The notes under the pieces are model-generated. The model was not told the DNA's origin and ran no database searches. It saw only the letters and a program-made list of their open reading frames with translations. From NCBI RefSeq assembly GCF_028867935.1, contig NZ_JAPQNS010000002.1:1-64000 (forward strand): a stretch of DNA of 64,000 nucleotides, given 5' to 3'. Position numbers and translations under genes: made by a program. Position 1 is the stretch's first letter. The number at the start of each line of letters is the position of its first letter. Positions 1-7,206 of the stretch are shown piece after piece. Origin of the DNA: Flavobacterium sp. SUN052 (GTDB taxonomy: Bacteria; Bacteroidota; Bacteroidia; Flavobacteriales; Flavobacteriaceae).

Positions 1-2
1 GT

Positions 3-110
3 AGTTACTTACTGACGGCTACCTGTACGGTTCAATTGATGATGTACGATAATTACGCCAATCAGCGAGAGTTGGGCAGCATGGAAACATTCAGAACCAA
101 TTTCCAATAA
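3..110 (+). CDS. Possible C-terminal tail of a gene cut by the window start
   Basis: One + strand frame is open from base 3 to a TAA at 108-110, giving about 35 residues ending in METFRTNFQ. The other two + frames stop within the first 15 bases. The piece is too short to identify a family and could be chance. It is followed by an inverted repeat at 136-196 that would suit a gene end, which is the only contextual support. Confidence 0.25.
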   Translation, partial: SYLLTATCTVQLMMYDNYANQRELGSMETFRTNFQ

Positions 111-135
111 TGCCCACCCCTCAATTAAATGATTA

Positions 136-196
136 GGTAATTGAGGTAACTGGATAAGCCGTCAATTACCCCAATCGCCAAATTACCTCAATTACC
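136..196. repeat. 14-bp inverted repeat between gene ends
   Basis: GGTAATTGAGGTAA at 136-149 is matched by its exact reverse complement at 183-196, with 33 bases between. Further AATTACC-type words lie inside the loop. It sits just past the stop codon of the SDR gene, which reads leftward and ends at 210. It may be a terminator-like hairpin or a degenerate copy of a dispersed repeat. There is no T-run, so intrinsic termination is not certain. Confidence 0.5.
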
Positions 197-209
197 CAAT
201 CAACCACCC

Positions 210-983
210 TTAATTATTAAGTCTCACAAACCCGCCATCGATTGGGTAATCGGTGCCGGTGATAAACGCGGCTTCGTCGGAGCAGAGGAATAAAGCCAGT
301 GCACCAATTTCATGTGGTTCTGCCATTCGTCCAATAGGTTGCGTGGCTGATAGTTTGGCAAACATCTCGGCCTCTTTACCGGGGTAGTTCTTTGCAATAA
401 ACCCATCGACAAAGGGGGTGTGTACCCGCGCCGGTGAGATACAGTTACACCGAATGTTGTCTTTCAGGTAGTCTTTTGCCACCGACAACGTCATGGTCAA
501 CACCGCTCCTTTGGTCATAGAGTACGCAAATCGGTCGGGAATTCCCACGGTGGCAGCTACCGATGCCATGTTCACAATAACGCCCCCCCCATTGGCTTTC
601 AGGTACGGAATCGTTGCGTTCAGGCAGTTATAAACACCCTTTATGTTTACGTTGTACAAGCGATCCAGGTCAGCTTCGGTGGTTGTTTCGGCATTACCCA
701 CATGAGCTATCCCGGCATTATTAACCAGAATATGAATGGGTCCACCAGCCGCAATTCCGTCAATAACAGCCCGCACATCGGCTTGCTTCGACACATCAAC
801 GGCATGGGCCTTGGCGCGTCCACCAGCCCCGACCAAATCGCTGACCACCTGATGAGCCTGATCAGCATTAAGTTCCAGAATATGCACCAGGGCACCTGCC
901 TGTGCAAAAGCCGTTGAAATAGCCAGCCCAATGCCACTGGCCCCGCCCGTTACGATAGCGGTTTTGTTTTGGAGAGAGAACAT
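210..983 (-). CDS. SDR-family NAD(P)-dependent dehydrogenase
   Basis: A classical short-chain dehydrogenase of 257 residues, the usual family length. The Rossmann motif TGGASGIG lies at about residues 12-19, the NNAG motif near 88-91, the catalytic serine in NMASVAA, and the YxxxK active site in YSMTK. The C-terminus has the common TGTDYPIDGG ending, so the gene is complete. It lies on the same strand as, and downstream of, a UxaA-type sugar-acid dehydratase. A role oxidising a deoxy-keto sugar acid or a related sugar is therefore reasonable (for example the 2-keto-3-deoxy-L-fuconate dehydrogenase type). The exact substrate cannot be read from sequence. Confidence 0.9.
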   Translation of the reverse strand: MFSLQNKTAIVTGGASGIGLAISTAFAQAGALVHILELNADQAHQVVSDLVGAGGRAKAHAVDVSKQADVRAVIDGIAAGGPIHILVNNAGIAHVGNAETTTEADLDRLYNVNIKGVYNCLNATIPYLKANGGGVIVNMASVAATVGIPDRFAYSMTKGAVLTMTLSVAKDYLKDNIRCNCISPARVHTPFVDGFIAKNYPGKEAEMFAKLSATQPIGRMAEPHEIGALALFLCSDEAAFITGTDYPIDGGFVRLNN

Positions 984-990
984 ATAGTAT

Positions 991-1082
991 GTAGAGACGC
1001 AAAATTTTGCGTCTCACTAGCGTAAGCAATAATTTACATCAAAAACCGTCCGGCAGTGAGACGCAAAATTTTGCGTCTCTAC
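991..1082. repeat. 92-bp inverted-repeat element with palindromic ends (MITE-like)
   Basis: The segments 991-1017 and 1056-1082 are exact reverse complements over 27 bases. Each contains the 22-base palindrome GAGACGCAAAATTTTGCGTCTC. The central 38 bases show no ORF. The element fills the gap between the SDR start and the dehydratase stop, and is bordered on both sides by AT, compatible with but not proof of a 2-bp target duplication. Such short palindrome-ended units resemble miniature elements or REP-like repeats. No transposase is present in the window. Confidence 0.75.
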
Positions 1083-1087
1083 ATTCC

Positions 1088-2758
1088 TCACAAAGATACC
1101 CCCCGCTTCCAGGGGATGAAATCGTCTTGACCTAACTGCTCGGCTTTGGTGGTTACCTCGCCGGATGCTAACTGGATTAGCCATTCCAGAAGGTCATCGC
1201 CATTTTGTTCGATGGTTTGTACCCCTTCGATAACGGGGCCACTGTCGAAGTCAATCACATCGGGCATTCGGCGGAGCAGAGCCGTGTTCGTTGAGATTTT
1301 AACAACCGGACAAATCGGATTGCCGGTGGGCGTTCCAAGACCCGTGGTAAACAAAATCAGATTGGTACCCGAGCCAGCCATACCGGTGGTGGCTTCTACG
1401 TCGTTACCGGGGGTGCAGAGCAAACTTAAGCCTGGTGCAACCACAGGTTCGGCATAATCCAGAACATCTACGACTGGTGCCGTGCCTCCTTTTTTAGCCG
1501 CCCCTGCCGACTTGATAGCATCAGTAATCAATCCATCTTTGATGTTACCGGGCGAGGGGTTCATGTCGAAACCTGATCCAGCGGCTTCCGCCTGAGCGGA
1601 GTACGTTTCCATCAGGTCAACGAATTTGCGGGCTTTAGCATCATCGGCGGTGCGGTCGATCATATCCTGCTCGGCTCCGCACAATTCGGGGAACTCAGCC
1701 AACACCGTTTTGCCGCCCAAGGCACCTAATACATCCGACAAATGCCCGATGGCCGGATTAGCCGAGATGCCGGAAAAGCCATCGGATCCACCGCATTTCA
1801 AGCCTACGCACAACTGACTCAATGGAGCTGGTTTGCGTTCTATCTTGTTGATGTGGGCTAAGCCGAGGAATGTTTCCTTCACGGCCTGCGCCATGAGGGC
1901 GAACTCGGTGCCGTCCTGTTGTTCGAACAACAACAACGGTTTGTCGAAATGCGGGTTCTGGCGTTTTACTTCCTTTTCGAGCATCCCCGTCTGGAGGTGC
2001 TGGCAACCCAGGCTCAGAACAGTAGCCCCGGCCACGTTGGGATTATTGATCATCCCAGCCAGTAAGGAGCATAGATAACCGGAATCCTGACGAGTACCCC
2101 CGCAACCCATTTCGTGGGTTAAAAACTTAATGCCATCCACATTCTTGAATGGCCGTTTATTGGCCTGTCCATTGTGCAGCGTGTGGTTCTGATCTGGGGC
2201 TACAAAGGGCTGCATTTTCTTGATCACGTCCATATCGCCATGTTGATACAGACTCAACAGCTCGCGTACCTGATCGCGGTAAGTATCGGGCTGGGCATAA
2301 CCAAGTTCACGCTCAAATGCATCTTTCAAAATCAGGATATTCCGATTTTCGCAGAAGACCAACGGTACCACTAGCCAGTAGTTGCGCGTTCCAACCCGGC
2401 CATCGGCCCGGTGATAGCCCATAAATGTTCGGTCTCGCCAACGCGACACATCGGGCAGGGTGTAAGAATAAGGCCGCCGTTTGTCGAGACCATAACGGTC
2501 GGCATCGTGCTTGAGGTTAAACGTAGTAATAGGCTCTCCCCGGCGAATTGGCTGGGTTGCTTTTCCAACGGTAACGCCATACATATGTACAGACTGGCCA
2601 GTCTGAAGATCCTCCGTCACGAACTTATGTTTAGCATCTACGCCAATGGGCAGCGTGAACGACTCATCCTGAAAATCAATGGTACTCCCGGCGGGCAGAT
2701 TGCGTAGCGCTACAATCACATTATCGTCGGGGTGAACTTTAAGAACCTGGGCAGGCAT
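1088..2758 (-). CDS. uxaA: UxaA-family altronate/sugar-acid dehydratase
   Basis: A 556-residue protein with the full UxaA layout: an N-terminal SAF-like domain (about residues 1-100), then GRVGTRNYW near 120, the HEMGCGG motif near 215, LGCQH near 250 and KCGGSDGFSGISANPAIG near 325. The family uses a metal-dependent dehydration of D-altronate, or of related sugar acids such as galactarate or fuconate, to a 2-keto-3-deoxy acid. It is followed on the same strand by an SDR dehydrogenase, suggesting a short non-phosphorylative sugar-acid route. Because altronate dehydratase genes usually sit beside uronate isomerase and oxidoreductase genes that are absent here, the substrate could be another sugar acid. 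Confidence 0.88.
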   Translation of the reverse strand: MPAQVLKVHPDDNVIVALRNLPAGSTIDFQDESFTLPIGVDAKHKFVTEDLQTGQSVHMYGVTVGKATQPIRRGEPITTFNLKHDADRYGLDKRRPYSYTLPDVSRWRDRTFMGYHRADGRVGTRNYWLVVPLVFCENRNILILKDAFERELGYAQPDTYRDQVRELLSLYQHGDMDVIKKMQPFVAPDQNHTLHNGQANKRPFKNVDGIKFLTHEMGCGGTRQDSGYLCSLLAGMINNPNVAGATVLSLGCQHLQTGMLEKEVKRQNPHFDKPLLLFEQQDGTEFALMAQAVKETFLGLAHINKIERKPAPLSQLCVGLKCGGSDGFSGISANPAIGHLSDVLGALGGKTVLAEFPELCGAEQDMIDRTADDAKARKFVDLMETYSAQAEAAGSGFDMNPSPGNIKDGLITDAIKSAGAAKKGGTAPVVDVLDYAEPVVAPGLSLLCTPGNDVEATTGMAGSGTNLILFTTGLGTPTGNPICPVVKISTNTALLRRMPDVIDFDSGPVIEGVQTIEQNGDDLLEWLIQLASGEVTTKAEQLGQDDFIPWKRGVSL

Positions 2759-2948
2759 AGTGTACAGATGTTAAATACCGAATTATTCTACCAATGCAGT
2801 GAAGCAATAAAGTAAGAACGGAAAAACTGCTTTTGGTAAAGAAGACCACAAAACACCACATTTACCCCGATAAATACACAAAACTTCATCAGCAAGTTTG
2901 CTTTCCGATGAAGCAATGGCCATTTTCGAGCCGATTTCCTGTTACATT

Positions 2949-4664
2949 ATGACACTGACTGCCAACATCCTTGACCTGTTCGACCAGCGAATTTATTACG
3001 GTTCTCTCCACATCGAAAACGGTCGCATTGCTCAAATTGAGCGTATGGGTAACGAACGACCCGGTGCACCGTATGTGTTGCCCGGCTTTGTGGACGCTCA
3101 TGTTCACATCGAAAGTTCGCTGCTGACACCGGTTCAATTTGCTCGTTTGGCCGTGGTGCATGGGACGGTGGCCACCGTTTCTGATCCTCACGAAATTGGC
3201 AATGTGTTGGGAGTGCCGGGTGTCAATTATATGATTGAGGATGGCAATCGGGTTCCGTTCAAATTCTGCTTTGGGGCCCCATCGTGCGTACCGGCCACAC
3301 CTTTTGAAACAGCCGGTGCCACCATCAGCGTGCGTGATGTCCGCGATTTGCTGGGACGACGAGATATTGGCTACCTGGCCGAGATGATGAATTTTCCGGG
3401 TGTCCTGAACGAAGACCCCGACGTAATGGCTAAAATCGCGCTGGCCAAAGCATACAACAAACCGGTGGATGGTCACGCACCGGGTCTCCGGGGCGACGAT
3501 GCGCAACGGTATATCGACGCAGGTATCGAAACCGACCACGAGTGTTTCACCTACGAAGAAGCGTTGGACAAAGTGCAGCGGGGAATGAATATCCTGATTC
3601 GGGAGGGTAGCGCTGCCCGCAATTTCGAAGCGCTGCATCCGCTTCTGACCTATTACTCCGACCGGGTCATGTTCTGCTCCGACGACAAGCACCCCGACAC
3701 GCTGGCAGAAGGCCACATCGACCAACTGGTAGTACGCGCTCTGCACAAAGGGCACAACATCTGGAACGTATTGCGAGCCGCCTGCCTGAACCCAGTAATG
3801 CACTACCGTTTGCCCGTTGGTCTGCTCCGTGAAGGCGATTCTGCTGATTTTATAATTATCAACGATTTGGACCGCTTTCGGGTGATGCACACCGTGATAA
3901 ACGGACAGGTAGTCGCTGAAAACGGCAAAACGCTTATTCCAGATCTCCGTAGCGATCACCCCAACAACTTCCACTGTTCTCCTAAACAGCCAACCGACTT
4001 TGCCGTTAAGGCTGAAGGTGACACGATCCGCGTAATCGAAGCCCTCGACGGTCAGCTGATCACCAACGAACTTCATCTCGAACCCGCTATTCGAGATGGT
4101 CAGCTCGTGGCCGACCCCACCCGCGACCTGCTCAAGCTGGTTGTGGTTAACCGCTATCAGAACGCCCCCCCAGCGGTAGCCTTCATCAAAAACTTTGGCC
4201 TGAAACAAGGAGCTTTAGCCTCCTCCGTTGGTCATGATTCGCACAACATAACGGCCGTTGGGTGCGACGACGAGAGTATTTGCCGAGCCGTCAATCTGGT
4301 CATCGAAGCTCAGGGAGGTTTGGCAGCAGTGAGCAGTGAGCAGTCAACAGCGAACAACGAGCAATTAACAGTGAGCAGTGAGCAAAGTGGAAATGACAAA
4401 TTAACTGCTCACTGCTCACTGTTCAATGAACACTTATTGCCCCTTCCAGTGGCTGGTTTAATGACGGATGTGGATGGTTATGAGGTCGCTAGAAAATATA
4501 CTCAGGTAGACCAATTTGCGAAAAATGAACTCGGTAGCGTATTGTCAGCTCCGTTCATGACGCTCTCATTTATGGCTTTACTAGTAATTCCTTCTTTAAA
4601 GTTGAGTGATAAGGGGTTATTCGATGGGCAACAGTTCTGTTTTACCAAAATATCAATGGCTTGA
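2949..4664 (+). CDS. ade: Adenine deaminase with an in-frame repeat insertion
   Basis: Adenine deaminase (adenine to hypoxanthine plus ammonia, purine salvage), an amidohydrolase-superfamily enzyme. Visible marks are PGFVDAHVHIESS (metal-binding HxH), GHAPGLRG, the TDHEC motif, FCSDDKHPD, SVGHDSHN, and near the end LPLPVAGLM and MTLSFMALLVIPSLKLSDKGLFD. The frame is open from a TTG at 2898. ATGs at 2916 and 2949 are in frame, and I prefer 2949 because the family sequence begins with MTLTANILDLF. About 34 codons (4329-4430) between GGLAAV and LLPLPVAGLM are extra relative to the family and consist of a palindromic repeat (listed separately). The frame is preserved, and the conserved C-terminal block follows intact. 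Confidence 0.93.
   Translation: MTLTANILDLFDQRIYYGSLHIENGRIAQIERMGNERPGAPYVLPGFVDAHVHIESSLLTPVQFARLAVVHGTVATVSDPHEIGNVLGVPGVNYMIEDGNRVPFKFCFGAPSCVPATPFETAGATISVRDVRDLLGRRDIGYLAEMMNFPGVLNEDPDVMAKIALAKAYNKPVDGHAPGLRGDDAQRYIDAGIETDHECFTYEEALDKVQRGMNILIREGSAARNFEALHPLLTYYSDRVMFCSDDKHPDTLAEGHIDQLVVRALHKGHNIWNVLRAACLNPVMHYRLPVGLLREGDSADFIIINDLDRFRVMHTVINGQVVAENGKTLIPDLRSDHPNNFHCSPKQPTDFAVKAEGDTIRVIEALDGQLITNELHLEPAIRDGQLVADPTRDLLKLVVVNRYQNAPPAVAFIKNFGLKQGALASSVGHDSHNITAVGCDDESICRAVNLVIEAQGGLAAVSSEQSTANNEQLTVSSEQSGNDKLTAHCSLFNEHLLPLPVAGLMTDVDGYEVARKYTQVDQFAKNELGSVLSAPFMTLSFMALLVIPSLKLSDKGLFDGQQFCFTKISMA
4324..4430. repeat. GAGCAGT palindromic repeat inside the adenine deaminase gene
   Basis: Direct GAGCAGT units at 4332-4346 and 4371-4385, and an 18-base perfect inverted repeat (4367-4384 against 4406-4423, 21-base loop), lie wholly inside the coding frame. 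They encode a Ser/Glu/Gln/Asn-rich stretch (SSEQ repeated) unlike the rest of the protein. Similar CAGT-rich palindromes occur between genes at 12164-12218 and 15173-15255, so this looks like one member of a dispersed family that entered a coding region without breaking the frame. Confidence 0.85.
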
Positions 4665-4696
4665 CCAAAAAATTTGCTAATTTTTAATTGGTTTCC

Positions 4697-4728
4697 TTGT
4701 ATTCTTCAAAAGATTATAGTTAAGTTTA
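4697..4728 (+). promoter_or_regulatory. Possible Bacteroidota-type promoter for the ECF sigma gene
   Basis: TTG at 4697-4699 is followed after 21 bases by TAAGTTTA at 4721-4728, one mismatch from the TAnnTTTG -7 consensus. It lies 40 bases before the sigma factor ATG in an AT-rich gap. The match is weak, so this is a suggestion only. Confidence 0.28.
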
Positions 4729-4767
4729 CACGATTTCCTATAAGCTCCAACCCCCTATTACTCCAAT

Positions 4768-5352
4768 ATGGCTCGCCATCGCACCCAGTCCGGTCAGGAC
4801 GAAGAGCAGTTGTGGAACCAGTTTCGTAGCGGCAACGAAACGGCTTTCGCTCAGTTGTACAAAGACTATGCTCAAGTGCTGTACCACTATTGCACACACT
4901 TTGCCCAGGACAGGCCGCTGATTAAGGATTGCATACACGATTTGTTCGTGGAACTCTGGAAGCACCGGGCCAATATTGGACCAACTACTTCGGTTCGGTA
5001 TTATCTGATGGCCTCCATCAAACGGAAGTTGGTACGGCACCTTACCGCCGAACAGAAAATCAGCAGTCAGGAAGATGTTCAAACCGATCTGCTACCCGGT
5101 TGCGACCCCTCCTACGAAGCCACCGTCATTTCGCACGAAGAGGAAACTTTCGTTAATGACTGCCTCCACAAAGCTATCGAACGCCTGCCCCGCCGTCAGC
5201 GCGAAGCCGTTTATCTCCGCTTTTATCAAAACATGAGCAACGAAGAGATCTCATCTATGATGCAGATCAACATTCAGTCCGTTTACAATCTTATTTTTGG
5301 GGCATTGAGCAATTTAAAGAAACACGTTACCCTTGACCGCGTCCGCTTATAA
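4768..5352 (+). CDS. ECF-type RNA polymerase sigma factor
   Basis: A 194-residue sigma-70 family protein of ECF size. Region 2 covers about residues 20-95 (ETAFAQLYKDYAQVLYHY, then IKDCIHDLFVELWKHR). Region 4 covers about 130-185 (AIERLPRRQREAVYLRFYQNMSNEEISSMMQINIQSVYNLI, a helix-turn-helix for the -35 element). In Bacteroidota such factors often pair with a FecR-like anti-sigma and a TonB receptor gene. Neither lies next to it here: the upstream gene is adenine deaminase, and the downstream gene is convergent. How its activity is controlled therefore cannot be inferred from context. Confidence 0.93.
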   Translation: MARHRTQSGQDEEQLWNQFRSGNETAFAQLYKDYAQVLYHYCTHFAQDRPLIKDCIHDLFVELWKHRANIGPTTSVRYYLMASIKRKLVRHLTAEQKISSQEDVQTDLLPGCDPSYEATVISHEEETFVNDCLHKAIERLPRRQREAVYLRFYQNMSNEEISSMMQINIQSVYNLIFGALSNLKKHVTLDRVRL

Positions 5353-5399
5353 CTGATTATTTCCTAAACTCCTGTTAACTTTTCTACGTTCTAAAATTG

Positions 5400-5430
5400 A
5401 AAAGCCCGGCCAATTGGCCGGGCTTTTTGT
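5400..5430. terminator. Bidirectional terminator between sigma factor and carboxylesterase genes
   Basis: A 28-base perfect palindrome (5400-5427; arms AAAAGCCCGGCCAA and its complement) has A-runs and T-runs at both edges, as expected for intrinsic termination in either direction. It lies between the + strand sigma gene and the - strand esterase gene, which converge here. Confidence 0.88.
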
Positions 5431-5464
5431 TTATATGCTGGATTTGTAATCCACCGTAAAAATA

Positions 5465-7093
5465 TTACTTAAACTGCTGATCCAAGAACAGATACCGCTC
5501 CCGGTTACTTTCAGGTACTGACTTAGTGATTACGTCGATGTGCATAACCTCAACCGGTCCATTGGCAGTAGCTGCCGACCACTTGGGTAAGCCACCGCCA
5601 TTTGGGTTACCGGTTTTTATGAAATTGGCAAAATAGGTTTGCAGGGCTTCCGATACCCGGTAATCATCTTGCGACCAGGAGAACACCCGGTTTGTGGCCA
5701 GATTACCCATGGCATATTCAATTTCGGCTGAGTGAACTGCCCCCTTTGCCGGTGGCGTTTTGGGAGCATTGCTGTCCCGAACAACACCGCCAGCCAGGCC
5801 AGCCGTTGCATTGCCCATTTCAGGTCTCATCGCTGGGCGAGGGCGCGTATAATAATACCGGTACACGGGTTTGCCTCCACCGGTCTTCACCTGCATGTCT
5901 GTCCACTTCCACGTACTAAATCCAATAAACCGATCACTAGCCAGATCCGTTGCAGCCTGGGTAATTTCGGCTTCGGTTTGTCCCGCATAAAGCTTCAAAA
6001 TTTCGTCGGAACGGTCAGGATAGAGTTTTTTCACGCCCTTCGCATAGTTTTCAGCAGTGGCAGGATCAGCGCCCAGCACAGCACGGCTACCGCTTTCTTC
6101 GGAATTCCAGCCAGCCAGCAGTGGCACTTGCGCCTGTTCGCCAGCGGCAAAAATAGCCACCGCCGATTTGGGCAGAAAATAGCCATCGATCACAATGCCG
6201 AACCGTGGTGTTGTTGGTTTGGCCGTTGCTTCGAGCAAGTTCTCGGCAGACATAGCCCGGAGTGCAGCCAGTGAGTTTGCCTCTACAGACGTAGCAAAAG
6301 TCACGCCCGTTTTTTCGGCCTCGGCCAGCGTTGTTGGCGTTAGGGTGCCAAGTAATGAACCACTTTCGCCAATGGCGCCGGCAAACAGGTTTTTTGACCC
6401 CGGCGATACCATTTGAGCGCTCACCGAAATGGAACCCGCTGATTCGCCCGCAATGGTTACGCGTTTGGGATCACCTCCAAACGCAGCAATGTTTTGTTGC
6501 ACCCACCGGAGAGCAGCCTGCTGATCCAGCAACCCATAATTCCCCGACGCTTTGTTGGGAGACTCCTTCGTTAGTTCGGGATGGGCCATGAACCCAAATA
6601 GCCCCAGCCGATAATTGACGGTTAGGGTGACAATACCCCGCCGTGCCATACTCTCGCCATCGTAACGGGGCTCAGAACCATCGCCAGCCACAAACCCTCC
6701 GCCGTAGAAATAGACCAGAACAGGTAATTTTTCTTTAGCTGATTTGGCCGGTGTCCATACGTTCAGATACAGGCAGTCTTCGCTCACACCATCCGACCGA
6801 AAATTCATATCGCCGAAAATAGCGCGTTGCATGGCGCGGGGGCCAAACTTATCGGCTTTACGCACACCTGACCAGTTTTTGGCCGGTTGCGGTTCGCGCC
6901 AGCGCAAATCGCCAACGGGTGGTGCTGCAAATGGAATGCCTTTAAACGCACGAATGCCCGAGGGTTCGGCTACACCTTCGAGGGTGCCATTGGCTACCTG
7001 CGCTCGGGGCATGGCAGCCGACAGATCATTTTGTGCGACACTTAACTGTGATAAGCTGATGGCGACACAGGTAAAAAATAGACTGATTTTCAT
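5465..7093 (-). CDS. Secreted type-B carboxylesterase
   Basis: A 542-residue alpha/beta hydrolase of the carboxylesterase/PNB-esterase family, with a signal peptide (MKISLFFTCVAISLSQLSVA, cleavage before Q) that suggests a periplasmic or secreted enzyme. The nucleophile elbow GESAGS is at about residue 215, the oxyanion-hole region VYFYGGGF near 130, the acidic residue in NSEESG near 333, and the catalytic histidine probably in GAVHSAEIEYAMGN. The early motifs GIRAFKGIPFAAPPVGDLRW and EDCLYLNVWTP are typical. It hydrolyses carboxylic esters, and the substrate is unknown. It is a single gene with no co-oriented neighbours. Confidence 0.93.
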   Translation of the reverse strand: MKISLFFTCVAISLSQLSVAQNDLSAAMPRAQVANGTLEGVAEPSGIRAFKGIPFAAPPVGDLRWREPQPAKNWSGVRKADKFGPRAMQRAIFGDMNFRSDGVSEDCLYLNVWTPAKSAKEKLPVLVYFYGGGFVAGDGSEPRYDGESMARRGIVTLTVNYRLGLFGFMAHPELTKESPNKASGNYGLLDQQAALRWVQQNIAAFGGDPKRVTIAGESAGSISVSAQMVSPGSKNLFAGAIGESGSLLGTLTPTTLAEAEKTGVTFATSVEANSLAALRAMSAENLLEATAKPTTPRFGIVIDGYFLPKSAVAIFAAGEQAQVPLLAGWNSEESGSRAVLGADPATAENYAKGVKKLYPDRSDEILKLYAGQTEAEITQAATDLASDRFIGFSTWKWTDMQVKTGGGKPVYRYYYTRPRPAMRPEMGNATAGLAGGVVRDSNAPKTPPAKGAVHSAEIEYAMGNLATNRVFSWSQDDYRVSEALQTYFANFIKTGNPNGGGLPKWSAATANGPVEVMHIDVITKSVPESNRERYLFLDQQFK

Positions 7094-7206
7094 TTGGTAT
7101 AAGGTAAGTTAAGCATTATCACCACGGTCTTGTTTGTGGCTATTCCACAACGGATAAAGAGAACAAGCTGTTGTTCTTACCATTAAATAGTGAGCTCCCT
7201 ATTCTA

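Noticed and set aside
2889..4208. A 439-codon open frame on the - strand opposite adenine deaminase
   Set aside because: It lies antisense to a clearly conserved enzyme gene, has no recognisable motifs, and its composition is what antisense reading of this GC content gives.
4324..4430. Short repeats considered as a CRISPR array
   Set aside because: Units are about 7-18 bases, irregularly spaced, partly inverted and inside a coding frame; there are no spacers or cas genes.
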